Assembly: GCF_019203185.1 (NCBI RefSeq)
Contig: NZ_CP078093.1
Location: 310,001 to 374,000 of the forward strand
Length of the DNA stretch: 64,000 bases
From: Crassaminicella indica
GTDB lineage: Bacteria; Bacillota; Clostridia; Peptostreptococcales; Thermotaleaceae
Direction of reading: 5' to 3'
Shown here: in pieces, positions 40,699 through 53,515 of the stretch
How positions within the stretch are numbered: position 1 is the first letter of the stretch
Layout of the letters: each line of letters begins with the position of its first letter
Translations under genes and position numbers: made by a program
Notes under the pieces: model-generated
The model's database searches: none
What the model saw: only the letters and a program-made list of their open reading frames with translations
What the model was told of the DNA's origin: nothing

Positions 40699-41619
40699 CT
40701 ATTTATCTATTTTAATTCTAGGGTCTATAAATCCATATACAACATCTACAACTAATACCATAACTACTAAGAATATTGCATAAAATATTGTCATCCCCAT
40801 TAATACGGTATAGTCACGATTTCCAACACTTTCCACAAAATGTTTCCCCATACCAGGGATAGCAAAAATTCTTTCTACTACGAATGATCCTGTCAATATT
40901 GCTGCTACAAGTGGTCCTACATACGTTACAACAGGAATTAATGCATTCTTCAACGCATGCTTTACGACTACTGTAAATTCAGGAAGCCCCTTAGCTCTCG
41001 CAGTTCGAATATAATCCTGCTGAAGCACCTCAAGCATACTAGAACGTGTTAGTCTTGCAACAAAAGAAAGAGAAAATCCACTTAAAGCTATAACAGGTCC
41101 AATATAATGCTTCCATGTCTTTAACCCAAAGGATGGAAGTATTCCAAGCTTCGAACTAAATATATAAATGATTAATGTTCCTAATACAAAGCTTGGTATC
41201 GTTACACCTAAAGTAGCAAAAAACATAGCCAATTGATCCTGCCATTTATTTTGCTTTAGTGCAGAAATGATTCCAATAGGTACACCTAATATAAGAACAA
41301 GGATAACAGCAAGTCCACCGATTTTAGCAGAAATAGGAAATCCCTTTTCGATGAGTTGATTTACCGTTACACCCGTACGCTGAAAGGATGGTCCTAAATC
41401 TCCTCTTATAACATCTCCAAGATAATCTATATATTGCTTCCATAATGGTTGATCAAGCTTATATTTTGCTTCTAACGCTTTAATAACAGCAGGCGGCAAT
41501 GCCTTTTCTCTCGTAAAAGGTCCTCCTGGTATAGCATGCATTAAAAAAAATGTAATAGTAATGACTAATAATAACGTAATAATCATTGAAAATGTTCTAT
41601 TTGCAATAAATCTACCCAA
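40699..41619 (-). CDS. oppB: Oligopeptide ABC transporter permease OppB
   Basis: The protein has about 306 residues and six membrane segments. The family N-terminus is FIANRTFSMIITLLLVI, and the EAA-type loop is RTARAKGLPEFTVVVKHALKNA. AGGAGG immediately abuts an in-frame GTG (41628); the TTG at 41617-41619 is properly spaced and is preferred. It is the first gene of oppBCDF, after a 580-nt gap from oppA copy 2. Confidence 0.93.
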   Translation of the reverse strand: MGRFIANRTFSMIITLLLVITITFFLMHAIPGGPFTREKALPPAVIKALEAKYKLDQPLWKQYIDYLGDVIRGDLGPSFQRTGVTVNQLIEKGFPISAKIGGLAVILVLILGVPIGIISALKQNKWQDQLAMFFATLGVTIPSFVLGTLIIYIFSSKLGILPSFGLKTWKHYIGPVIALSGFSLSFVARLTRSSMLEVLQQDYIRTARAKGLPEFTVVVKHALKNALIPVVTYVGPLVAAILTGSFVVERIFAIPGMGKHFVESVGNRDYTVLMGMTIFYAIFLVVMVLVVDVVYGFIDPRIKIDK

Positions 41620-41628
41620 ATTATTCAC

Positions 41629-42158
41629 CCTCCTTTTAAAATTTCAATCGAATATTATAAATCTATTTTTTATGCTATTTACACCTCCTACTTATAAATT
41701 TTATTACAAAATGTTTCACATTTATCATTGAAACTATTTGTTCCTTGTAATTCGTTTTTCAGATAATTTTTATTTTTTATTCATTGTATGATGTATTATT
41801 AATAATAACTGAATTTTTTAGACAATTCAACCAATTAGAGTTAATCTATTTCTTAAATATTTGTAACATTTTCTAAACCTATTGATATAACTAAGTTGTG
41901 CATTTGTAGCATACTACACTCCTATCAAATCTTAAATTCTTAATTTCATTTTAATATTTGCATATCAATTAAGTTTATTTAATTTTTATTCATTTTTGTT
42001 TTTACACTGTTCGTGCTACTTGCACATTTTAATGCATTTTCTTTCATTTTGTTCGTGGTTTGCATACAATTGTAAATAACACCCCTACCTTTTTAAAAAT
42101 CTTTCTTTTTGTAGTTTTCCCTCACTTTTTTTGAATATGTGTCTATTTGATAATATAT
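41629..42158. other. Long AT-rich intergenic region between oppA copy 2 and oppB
   Basis: No recognisable gene. On the minus strand it holds a 19-codon reading frame with a good ribosome binding site (41853-41912, beginning MLQMHNLVIS). It may be a leader peptide or chance. The region should carry the oppB promoter; I cannot place it confidently. Confidence 0.5.
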
Positions 42159-42200
42159 AAAGAAAAAGAATTCTTTTGAAATAAGAATTCTTTTTCTTTT
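42159..42200 (-). terminator. Terminator of oppA copy 2
   Basis: AAAAAGAATTCTT pairs perfectly with AAGAATTCTTTTT around a 7-nt loop, followed by CTTT on the minus strand. Leaves oppBCDF to its own promoter. Confidence 0.8.
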
Positions 42201-42206
42201 AAAATT

Positions 42207-43853
42207 TTATCGTTCTATTGATACATATCCAAAGAACCAGTGTCCCATTTTTGTTTTTTGCCAATCCTTCACATACTCTTTTACCATTTGTGGTCTTGTA
42301 TAGTAATAAATTGGCATAACTATATTTGTATCCATCATTAAAGCTTGTGCTTTATAAAGCAATTCAAATCTTTCTTTTCCTGTTAATAATTTTGATTTTT
42401 CAATCAGCTTATCATATTCAGGATTATTCCATTGACAATCATTATTTCCTGAATATGATAACCATAAATCCAGCATAGTCATTGGATCAGCATAATCTCC
42501 TAACCAACCAGCTCTTGCAATCTGAAAATTCCCATGATGTCTTGCATCTTGGAATACTGCCCACTCTTGATTTTGAAGTTTTACCTCTATACCAAGATTT
42601 TGCCTCCACATTTCTTGAATGGCTTCGGCAATAGCTTTATGTTTTTCTAGCGTATTATAAATAACTGTAACCTCTGGAAAGCCCTTTCCATCAGGATATC
42701 CAGCTTCTGCCAATAATTTTTTTGCTTCTTCTACCTTTGCATCATTTGGATCTATTCCATAATCTCCTGCAACCTTTTGAAATTCTTTACCTTCTGCATC
42801 TAATAATCCTGGTGGTGTAAAGCCTGTAGCAGGTAATTCTCCTCCCTTTGCAATTTCTTCACAAATGGTTTTTCTATCAATTGCAAGCGTCAATGCTCTT
42901 CTAACCCTTATATCATCTACTGGTTTTGCATTTACATTAAATATGTAATAATATGTTCCTACTTCTGGCCAAATCATAAATGTTGGATCTTCTTTTTTAA
43001 GTCTTGGTATTTCCTGCACTGGTATTTGATCAATCACATCTAACTCTCCTGCTTCATAAGCTGTTAGAGCTGTTGACTCTTCTACAATCATCATCGCTTT
43101 AATCTTATCAAGCTTAACCTTATCTGCATTCCAGTAATATTTATTCTTTTTTAAAATAATTCTATCTCCCATAATGTAATTCTCTAAACTAAAAGGACCA
43201 TTAGAAACTGCCAATTCAGGATTTCTAGCCCAACCCTCTGGATCCTTTTCTACCATATCTTTTCTTACTGGCATATAAGTATAAAAGGTCGTTAAATCAA
43301 GAAAATATGGTGTTGGTGCACTAAGAGTTACTTCCAAAGTTTTATCATCTTTGCATTTAATTGATACATCATCTAATGATCCTTTTCCTTCATAAGCATC
43401 TTGTGCCCCTTTAATATAGAATAATTGAAACGCATACTCTGATGGTTCTGGAACTAGATTAGGATCTAACGCTCTCTTCCAAGCATACTCGAAATCTTGT
43501 GCACGCACTGGCTTTCCATCTGACCATTTTGCATCTCTTAAATGGAAAGTATATGTAAGTCCATCATCAGATACATCATAGCTTTCTGCCATACCAGAAA
43601 TAAGTTTTCCATCAATCTCCCTCATCAAGCCTTCAAAAATATTATTGATAACATGACCACCATCAGAAGCACTATTCAGCTGAGGGTCTATTGTCTTTGG
43701 CTCTGAACGTAAATTCCATCTTAATACAGATACATTCTTCGTTTCTCCTTGTACTTCATCTTCTTTCTGCTTATCACTACTACCTACACAGCCTGTAAAA
43801 ACTGTAATGATTAATATCATTACTAAGAATAATACAAAAAATTTTTTTGACAT
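42207..43853 (-). CDS. Oligopeptide-binding lipoprotein, copy 2
   Basis: This SBP family 5 lipoprotein of about 548 aa has signal MSKKFFVLFLVMILIITVFT and lipobox TGCVGS. It is collinear with copy 1 at 35918; a run of about 70 residues in the first third (from DVSDDGLTYTFHLRDAKW onward) is identical. The second ATG (43851-43853) is better spaced from GGAGG than the first. It is upstream of oppBCDF but separated by a terminator and 580 nt. Two paralogues probably widen the peptide range of one importer. Confidence 0.92.
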   Translation of the reverse strand: MSKKFFVLFLVMILIITVFTGCVGSSDKQKEDEVQGETKNVSVLRWNLRSEPKTIDPQLNSASDGGHVINNIFEGLMREIDGKLISGMAESYDVSDDGLTYTFHLRDAKWSDGKPVRAQDFEYAWKRALDPNLVPEPSEYAFQLFYIKGAQDAYEGKGSLDDVSIKCKDDKTLEVTLSAPTPYFLDLTTFYTYMPVRKDMVEKDPEGWARNPELAVSNGPFSLENYIMGDRIILKKNKYYWNADKVKLDKIKAMMIVEESTALTAYEAGELDVIDQIPVQEIPRLKKEDPTFMIWPEVGTYYYIFNVNAKPVDDIRVRRALTLAIDRKTICEEIAKGGELPATGFTPPGLLDAEGKEFQKVAGDYGIDPNDAKVEEAKKLLAEAGYPDGKGFPEVTVIYNTLEKHKAIAEAIQEMWRQNLGIEVKLQNQEWAVFQDARHHGNFQIARAGWLGDYADPMTMLDLWLSYSGNNDCQWNNPEYDKLIEKSKLLTGKERFELLYKAQALMMDTNIVMPIYYYTRPQMVKEYVKDWQKTKMGHWFFGYVSIER

Positions 43854-43936
43854 GTTCATTCCCTCCTTTACTTCTTCTTTATTTCCTTATTACATTCTAT
43901 GCAATCTTGTCCCATTCATGATAACTTTTTCACGAC

Positions 43937-43965
43937 AAAAAAAAAGATGCACAATAAGCATCTTT
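43937..43965 (-). terminator. Terminator of pcrA-ligA
   Basis: AAAGATGC/GCATCTTT pair around a 7-nt loop and are followed on the minus strand by a run of T. Confidence 0.85.
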
Positions 43966-43966
43966 C

Positions 43967-48168
<4,202 letters not shown>

Positions 48169-48294
48169 AAAAAGTCTCCTTTCTTTTATACATTCTTATC
48201 AAATTTTTCCGTCTATATGTAGCTTCTTCATTGTCATTTTAAAACTTCGATAAAAAATAGTATATCATATTTTCTGTACTTTCAGTAGGGGATA

Positions 48295-48308
48295 CGAACA
48301 TTTGTTTT
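48295..48308 (-). promoter_or_regulatory. Putative LexA (SOS) box upstream of pcrA
   Basis: CGAACATTTGTTTT (plus strand) matches CGAAC-N4-GTTCG in the full left arm and three of five positions of the right arm. It is upstream of a TATACT-like -10 on the minus strand. Weaker than the uvrB site but in a fitting place. Confidence 0.5.
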
Positions 48309-48326
48309 ATGATTGCAAAATTGTGT

Positions 48327-48358
48327 AAAAAAAAAGAATGATTATACTCATTCTTTTT
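48327..48358 (-). terminator. Terminator of the opine dehydrogenase-like gene
   Basis: AAAAAGAATGA/TCATTCTTTTT form an 11-bp stem around a 6-nt loop, followed on the minus strand by a T-run. Confidence 0.82.
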
Positions 48359-48384
48359 GTAAATGAAAGAACTAATCTATGCTT

Positions 48385-49488
48385 TTAATATTCATACCCA
48401 TTTTGTAAAAAATCTTTTATTTCTTTTAAATTCATCCCATTAAGTCCCAAATCTTCAACTGTATATCCTGTTTCCCAATAATTTTCATCCTTTAATGATG
48501 ATGCTAAAGTTACTACTGAATCCATTACAGGTGTTTTTACTCCCACTACATGTCCAATATTAGATAATAGTACTAAAGAACAAGGAGTATCTTCTGTTAA
48601 ATATCGATCATTTAAATCCTTAGGACCTTTTAAATCTCTAAAAGATTCACTATCCCTATAGCATTCATAAAGGGTTTCTCTTTTTGGTACATACCCCATC
48701 TTATATAATCTATCTTTCACATCAATAATTTTATAACCAAATTTTTTACAAATTTCCTGTCTTTCTTTATCAATTTTTTCAATTACCTTAGCAACAGATG
48801 GTGTAATTCCCTCTTTATAATGATAATGTTCTCCTTTGAAATACTCTATTTTTCCAGCATTTAAGACAACAGGAGCTGGATGAGATACAGGATTTCCATT
48901 GTTTAAAGATGTTTCTAAAACATCATGAACTAATTCTACAGATGGATAAATCTTTTTTACAATATTGTACATTTCCTCGTTGTATTTCCTCGGAAAAGCC
49001 GCAAAATATAATTTGCTACATTCTAATAATATTTTTACACTAGTTGGTCCTGTCTTCCTACACGCATATGGTAATGTATGCATTTCAGCTATTTTCACTC
49101 CAGCTAGTTTTCCCTTTTCATGCAATACCTTCGATACAATCAGCGCACCGCCTGTACTCCCCGGCGCTAAAACAATTCTATGTCCTCTTTTCAAATATGG
49201 AGCAATCTCTTCTGCAAATTTTTTCAATCCATATGCTGGAAGCACTGTCATAATTAAATCCGTATCCTTTATCGCATCCTCTAAATCTGTCGTAACCTTA
49301 TGAATATCTGCTTCCCCAGTTTGTCCAACACCTGTCAGCACTATTCTTTTTCTTTTAAACAATTCCTCTATCCGACTTGCATATTTTTTATTGGCATATA
49401 AAGTAATTTCATACCCTTTCAAAGTCAAATCTGCAGCTGCAGCAAAAGCACCATTTCCTATTCCGATAATTGTTATTTTTTTTACCAC
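48385..49488 (-). CDS. NAD/NADP octopine/nopaline dehydrogenase family protein
   Basis: This protein of about 367 aa has an N-terminal Rossmann domain (ITIIGIGNGAFAAAADLTLKG, glycine-rich) and the C-terminal opine dehydrogenase domain (about 190-330, LETSLNNGNPVSHPAPVVLNAG with the catalytic-type His). The family reductively condenses amino acids with keto acids; the substrate here is unknown. A GTG start (49486-49488) is better spaced from AAGGTG than the upstream TTG. It is a single gene with its own terminator. Confidence 0.82.
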   Translation of the reverse strand: MVKKITIIGIGNGAFAAAADLTLKGYEITLYANKKYASRIEELFKRKRIVLTGVGQTGEADIHKVTTDLEDAIKDTDLIMTVLPAYGLKKFAEEIAPYLKRGHRIVLAPGSTGGALIVSKVLHEKGKLAGVKIAEMHTLPYACRKTGPTSVKILLECSKLYFAAFPRKYNEEMYNIVKKIYPSVELVHDVLETSLNNGNPVSHPAPVVLNAGKIEYFKGEHYHYKEGITPSVAKVIEKIDKERQEICKKFGYKIIDVKDRLYKMGYVPKRETLYECYRDSESFRDLKGPKDLNDRYLTEDTPCSLVLLSNIGHVVGVKTPVMDSVVTLASSLKDENYWETGYTVEDLGLNGMNLKEIKDFLQNGYEY

Positions 49489-49755
49489 CAAATCACCTTC
49501 CTTGAAAAAAATAATAAAAAATCCATGCTAATTCATATTTTCTATAACATTAGCATTAAAAAATTATTATAAAAAATCATTATTGCACTTGGAAAATAAT
49601 TATTTTGCTACACAAGATGTCTATATTTACAGGAGAGCAACAGAAGAACAAAGGAGAGTTTTGAAAAAGCTTGTATTTTAAAGATTAACTTATTTCTCGT
49701 ATTATGATAAAATTATACCACATTTTTCATTATTTTTCAAAAATTTAGTATATAA

Positions 49756-49996
49756 TATATAGGTAAACAACTTTAAAATGAAATATAAAAGATAGTTCAT
49801 TCCAGATAACTTTTGAAAAAACAAAACTTCATTTCATGAAAAAATACTAAACCTTCAAAACTCACTTTGTTCAAACAATGAAGGTTCTTAACGTATTTTT
49901 TATGAAATTTCAGTAAGTTTTTTTACAAAAGTTATCAAAGTCATTCACTTATCTTTATATATTTCTTTTTTTATGTTGATGTTGTTTACTTATAGG
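49756..49996. mobile_element. MITE-like palindromic element, about 240 bp
   Basis: The two halves form one long imperfect inverted repeat. The left half runs from AGGTAAACAAC through GATAACTTTTG, TTTCATGAAAAAATAC and ACCTTC; the right half carries their complements in reverse order (GAAGG, GTATTTTTTATGAAA, CAAAAGTTATC, GTTGTTTAC). There is no coding capacity. A 63-bp copy of the right arm lies in inverted orientation at 61452-61514. A non-autonomous transposon or the joined ends of a lost insertion sequence fits best; a structured RNA is an alternative. Confidence 0.55.
49932..49995 (+). repeat. Inverted repeat, copy A (partner at 61452-61514)
   Basis: This 64-bp arm, from TTATCAAAGTCATTCACTT to the TTACTTATAG end, matches the reverse complement of 61452-61514 with only a few differences by eye. 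The pair brackets the eut operon and psd. Confidence 0.8.
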
Positions 49997-50016
49997 GATC
50001 CAACTTCAAAGTTTAA

Positions 50017-50190
50017 TTATTTATAAAAGCTTTTTGCATATACAATAGACTTCATTTTGTCTTTAAGAGAATTGAGTTTTTGGTAAACTGATGAAAAATC
50101 ATTAAATAATTCATCTTCTGAACACCTAGCTACTGTTTGATGAATTATATTTTTAACTCTTTTTTAATTTCTTGAGTTGGATCACTATAT
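50017..50190 (-). pseudogene. Decayed coding remnant
   Basis: On the minus strand a 3' fragment reads KNIIHQTVARCSEDELF and ends with IVYAKSFYK and a stop. A preceding piece, SDPTQEIKKEL, is in a different frame, so at least one frameshift lies between them. No start or ribosome binding site is seen. The family is not recognised. The fragment ends about 20 nt before the palindromic element, so an insertion may have disrupted the gene. Confidence 0.4.
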
Positions 50191-50206
50191 ATTAAAAACA
50201 TAATTT

Positions 50207-50236
50207 AAAAATAGCTGGGTACTCCCAGCTATTTTC
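50207..50236 (-). terminator. Terminator of the eut operon
   Basis: AAAATAGCTGGG and CCCAGCTATTTT form a 12-bp stem with a 5-nt loop just after the eutQ stop on the minus strand. Confidence 0.82.
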
Positions 50237-50253
50237 TATAAAAAATTATAACT

Positions 50254-50703
50254 TTACTGTTCAGACCAATTTGCAGGAAATACTATATAAATAAATTTTG
50301 CATATTCACTAGCAGAAAACTGAATAGAAGAATCTTTAGGGATAAATATAATATCTCCTTTATTTCCAACAACTCTTCTTCCATCAATAACAATTTCTAA
50401 AGTTCCTTCTAAAATCACATCTACCTCATCATATTTGAGAGTCCAATCAAAGGTTGAAGCTTTCATTTCCATCACACCACAGCCTAATCTTGGACTTTCT
50501 TTTAGTGTTAAAACATCTTTTAGAAAAACTTTATCTTCAGCTTTTCCTGTGTCAAATTTTTCGAGCTTTACAGTAGATGTCTTAACAGCAATTACACCGC
50601 TAGGATCTATATGTTTTTCAAATTTATCTTGTGAAATATTTATTTTTTCCATAATAATTTTCCTTACGATTTCCTCAATCATTTTAGCATCTATATTTTG
50701 CAT
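50254..50703 (-). CDS. eutQ: Ethanolamine utilization protein EutQ
   Basis: This cupin-fold protein of about 149 aa has ESPRLGCGVMEMKASTFDW, YDEVDVILEGTLEIVIDG and KGDIIFIPKDSSIQF. In enteric bacteria EutQ has acetate kinase activity associated with the microcompartment; that activity here is inferred. An N-terminal helix (DAKMIEEIVRKIIMEKI) looks like an encapsulation or shell-binding peptide. The ATG at 50701-50703 has AAAGGAGATG upstream; the in-frame TTG at 50721 does not. Last gene of the operon. Confidence 0.9.
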   Translation of the reverse strand: MQNIDAKMIEEIVRKIIMEKINISQDKFEKHIDPSGVIAVKTSTVKLEKFDTGKAEDKVFLKDVLTLKESPRLGCGVMEMKASTFDWTLKYDEVDVILEGTLEIVIDGRRVVGNKGDIIFIPKDSSIQFSASEYAKFIYIVFPANWSEQ

Positions 50704-50729
50704 AAAAGCATCTCCTTTCAATTCATTAC

Positions 50730-51833
50730 CTATTCAATAGTTTGGGTAGTTTTATTTTCATCAGCAGTCATATAATAAGCAAGCATTACTGCTGTTACAC
50801 CTGCTACTAATTTCCCAACAATCATAGCAGCAATCATATCTTTGTTTACACCTGCTGCAAATCCTAAATGATCCCCAAATACAAAAGCTGCACTTACTGC
50901 AAAGGCAACATTAATAACCTTCCCTCTATTATCCATATCCTTCATCATACCGAACATAGGAATATTATTTGCAAGGGTTGCAATCATACCTGCTGCTGCT
51001 ATATCAGACATACCCAATAATGCTCCAACTTTCATTAATGGTTTTTTAAGTACCTTTGTTATTACAACAACTAATGGATATGCTCCTGCTAAAACAATTG
51101 CAATACTTCCAATAATTTGAATTCCTTCACTAATAGGTGCCATTCCATGAATAATAACAATTTTTCCTCCTGTCAAGGTTTCGACAATAATAGAAGCTAA
51201 ACCTACAGTAATAACAGCTGTTACCCCTTTACCAAAGTAATTAAATCCTGAAATCATTTTTCCTGGAATCTTCCATAGACCAATTGCAATAAGTATAGAG
51301 AATATAATAATTGGAACTAGATTGCTTAAAACCATACCAATTGAAAAACCCGCAACCAGTCCACCAATAAAACAACCTATAGGAATCGTGATCATTCCTG
51401 CAAGAACACCTTTTGCTAAAAATGGCTGATCCTGCTTTTGAATAATTCCTAACGCTACTGGAATAGTAAATACAATTGTAGGACCCATCATAGAACCTAA
51501 TATCAAACCTGCAAATTCTGCTGCTTCCTTTGTATTAGCCATCTCATGTGCTAACGGATATCCTCCCATATCACATGCCAATAAAGTAGTTGCAAACATA
51601 GATGGATCTGCTCCTAATTTTGTATAAATAGGTACAATAACTGGCTTTAAAACTGTTGCGAGTACTGGAGCTAAAGAAACAACCCCTACCATAGCCAAAG
51701 CTAATGCTCCCATAGCATTAAAGCCTTCTTCAAACTGCTCTCCTAATCCATATTTATTTCCTATGATTCTATCTACTGCGCCTAAAAGCATAAATCCGAC
51801 CATGATATATAAAATAATATCATTAATGCCCAT
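50730..51833 (-). CDS. eutH: Ethanolamine permease EutH
   Basis: This 367-aa membrane protein has about ten hydrophobic segments and the EutH family signature regions MGINDIILYIMVGFMLLGA, ACDMGGYPLAHEMA and FGDHLGFAAGVN. It imports ethanolamine across the cell membrane, which matters mainly at low pH or low ethanolamine. It overlaps the upstream gene by 11 nt, so translation is coupled. Confidence 0.95.
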   Translation of the reverse strand: MGINDIILYIMVGFMLLGAVDRIIGNKYGLGEQFEEGFNAMGALALAMVGVVSLAPVLATVLKPVIVPIYTKLGADPSMFATTLLACDMGGYPLAHEMANTKEAAEFAGLILGSMMGPTIVFTIPVALGIIQKQDQPFLAKGVLAGMITIPIGCFIGGLVAGFSIGMVLSNLVPIIIFSILIAIGLWKIPGKMISGFNYFGKGVTAVITVGLASIIVETLTGGKIVIIHGMAPISEGIQIIGSIAIVLAGAYPLVVVITKVLKKPLMKVGALLGMSDIAAAGMIATLANNIPMFGMMKDMDNRGKVINVAFAVSAAFVFGDHLGFAAGVNKDMIAAMIVGKLVAGVTAVMLAYYMTADENKTTQTIE

Positions 51834-52266
51834 TCTTCAATCCCCCCTTATTTATAATCTCCTCATGTGGTGAAGGAATAACAACAACTTCTATTTTATG
51901 TATTCTAATAAAGTCCTTTGCTAATGGAGAAATAATAGTTTTTTTCCCTACTTGAATCCCTCTTTTTCCATTTTTATATATTTTTCTTAAATCCATCTCT
52001 GAAATAAGCCTTTTATGAGTAAAATCTATCACTTCTTCATCGCATTCATTTTTAGTTTCATATGCTGGTTCTTCTAAAGGCATTCCTTCAATCTTTTTAT
52101 TATTTATTTCTTCTAAAACGATATTTTTTTCCTTTATAGACTTATCCTGTTCCTTCTCACATTCTAAAAGATATTTTTTTTCATCTATCTGTTCCAAACT
52201 ATATAAGCTGCGTATTTTTTTCATTACTTCTCGTGTTACAGCCTCAACAAAACAATTTACATCCAT
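51823..52266 (-). CDS. Eut-associated hypothetical protein (TIGR02536-like)
   Basis: This protein of about 147 aa sits between eutT and eutH, where Firmicute eut operons carry a conserved protein of unknown function. The N-terminus (DVNCFVEAVTREVMKKIRSL) is an amphipathic helix like an encapsulation peptide. The middle is charged and probably disordered. The C-terminal KKTIISPLAKDFIRIHKIEV resembles the N-terminus of EutT (NDIITPAASTYLSDRNIKLV). The second ATG (52264-52266) is better spaced from AGGAGAG than the first. Confidence 0.72.
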   Translation of the reverse strand: MDVNCFVEAVTREVMKKIRSLYSLEQIDEKKYLLECEKEQDKSIKEKNIVLEEINNKKIEGMPLEEPAYETKNECDEEVIDFTHKRLISEMDLRKIYKNGKRGIQVGKKTIISPLAKDFIRIHKIEVVVIPSPHEEIINKGGLKNGH

Positions 52267-52332
52267 TATCATCTCTCCTTACTAAGAACAATTCATTGCT
52301 ATCCCTAAAGGAGTCATATTATTACCATCTCC

Positions 52333-53085
52333 CTATTTATACTTTTGAGCTAACAGCTTCAACATCATAATATAAAAACAGCTACTTAACCGATTCAGTA
52401 ATCTTAAAATATCTTTTCTTTTTATATCACCTTCTCTATCTTTAAATGCATTTATAGCTGCTATTTCTGTTTCCCTTACAACTGTTCTTAGCTCATTTAA
52501 AACAATAAAGCATTCTCCTTCCTTGTAGGAAGGGTAAAAAATATGGTCCACGCCTAAATACTTTTTAGGATTATGAGATTTTTCTCTTATTTCATCTAGA
52601 CTCATTCCTAACAAACTATGTTCTTTAATTTCTTCATCCATTACTTCTGCACGAAGAATCCTTCGTACAACATCCATAATCTCTTCTAAATCCTTTAATA
52701 AATCACCCTTTTTCTCTTTAAAAGCAACAAACTGAGCATAAAGAATTTTTGCTTCTAAACTGTCTATTTTACCTCTGAATAAGATACGAGGATGATCTTT
52801 ATCTACCAGCTTATTTCCATATATCTGTGTCATATGCTCAGGCTTTTTTTCAATAAATCCACCTGAGATACATTCAAATCGCGGGAAAAATTCTTTTTTA
52901 TCTTCTTCCTTATCATATTTATCTTTTTCTTTTAATATCTCATCTTCATACACAAGCTTAATATTTCTATCACTAAGATAAGTACTTGCAGCAGGGGTAA
53001 TAATATCATTTTTATTTATTTTAAAAGTTTTAATGTTTTGATTTCTCAATCGACTTCGCAGCTTAGCTTCGGTTAATACACTCAT
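52333..53085 (-). CDS. eutT: Ethanolamine-associated cobalamin adenosyltransferase EutT
   Basis: EutT makes adenosylcobalamin, the cofactor of ethanolamine ammonia-lyase, from ATP and cobalamin. The 250-aa protein has the Firmicute EutT N-terminus MSVLTEAKLRSRLRNQNIKT with the ITPAASTYL element, and a C-terminal helical PduO/EutT-type domain (about 105-245) with LFRGKIDSLEAKILYAQFVA and LNELRTVVRETEIAAINAF. The enteric EutT His/Cys metal motif is not obvious. It lies 57 nt downstream of eutM with a GC-rich hairpin in between. Confidence 0.85.
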   Translation of the reverse strand: MSVLTEAKLRSRLRNQNIKTFKINKNDIITPAASTYLSDRNIKLVYEDEILKEKDKYDKEEDKKEFFPRFECISGGFIEKKPEHMTQIYGNKLVDKDHPRILFRGKIDSLEAKILYAQFVAFKEKKGDLLKDLEEIMDVVRRILRAEVMDEEIKEHSLLGMSLDEIREKSHNPKKYLGVDHIFYPSYKEGECFIVLNELRTVVRETEIAAINAFKDREGDIKRKDILRLLNRLSSCFYIMMLKLLAQKYK

Positions 53086-53114
53086 ATTGTCACATCCTTT
53101 TAAATTGGATATAC

Positions 53115-53136
53115 TCCCGGACTTTTACATCCGGGA
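53115..53136. other. Hairpin between eutM and eutT
   Basis: TCCCGGA/TCCGGGA form a 7-bp stem with an 8-nt loop, GC-rich for this genome. No T-run follows. It may stabilise the upstream mRNA or mark a processing site, giving more EutM than EutT. Confidence 0.5.
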
Positions 53137-53142
53137 AATGGA

Positions 53143-53427
53143 TTAACCTTCAAGTTTTGGTAAAATGAATTCTACTTCATTATGTGGTCTTGGAATTACA
53201 TGTACAGATAATAATTCTCCTACTCTTTCAGCAGCAGCAGCTCCTGCATCAGTAGCTGCTTTTACAGCTCCTACATCTCCTCTTACCATTACTGTTACAA
53301 GTCCTCCTCCTACTAAAACCTTTCCTATTAATGTAACATTTGCCGCTTTTACCATTGCATCTGCTGCTTCTACTGCTCCTACCATTCCTTTTGTTTCTAT
53401 CATTCCTAATGCATTTGTATTTGCCAT
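53143..53427 (-). CDS. eutM: Microcompartment shell protein EutM
   Basis: This 94-aa single-BMC-domain hexamer-forming shell protein has [41 protein letters not shown] and [16 protein letters not shown], very close to EutM/PduA. The second ATG (53425-53427) is properly spaced from GGGAGG and matches known EutM starts. It packs into the facets of the ethanolamine compartment. Its strong ribosome binding site fits high expression. Confidence 0.96.
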   Translation of the reverse strand: MANTNALGMIETKGMVGAVEAADAMVKAANVTLIGKVLVGGGLVTVMVRGDVGAVKAATDAGAAAAERVGELLSVHVIPRPHNEVEFILPKLEG

Positions 53428-53515
53428 AATCATTCCCTCCCCATATTTTTTTATATGAACAACGTAAGAATCAAATAATGAAGTATAAAAAGATAAGAGA
53501 ACACCTCTGATAACA

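Noticed and set aside
41754-41768. CodY-like box near oppB; similar 12/15 matches at 37710-37724 and 60355-60369
   Set aside because: Three mismatches in AT-rich DNA are expected by chance; they are worth testing only if CodY binding data exist.
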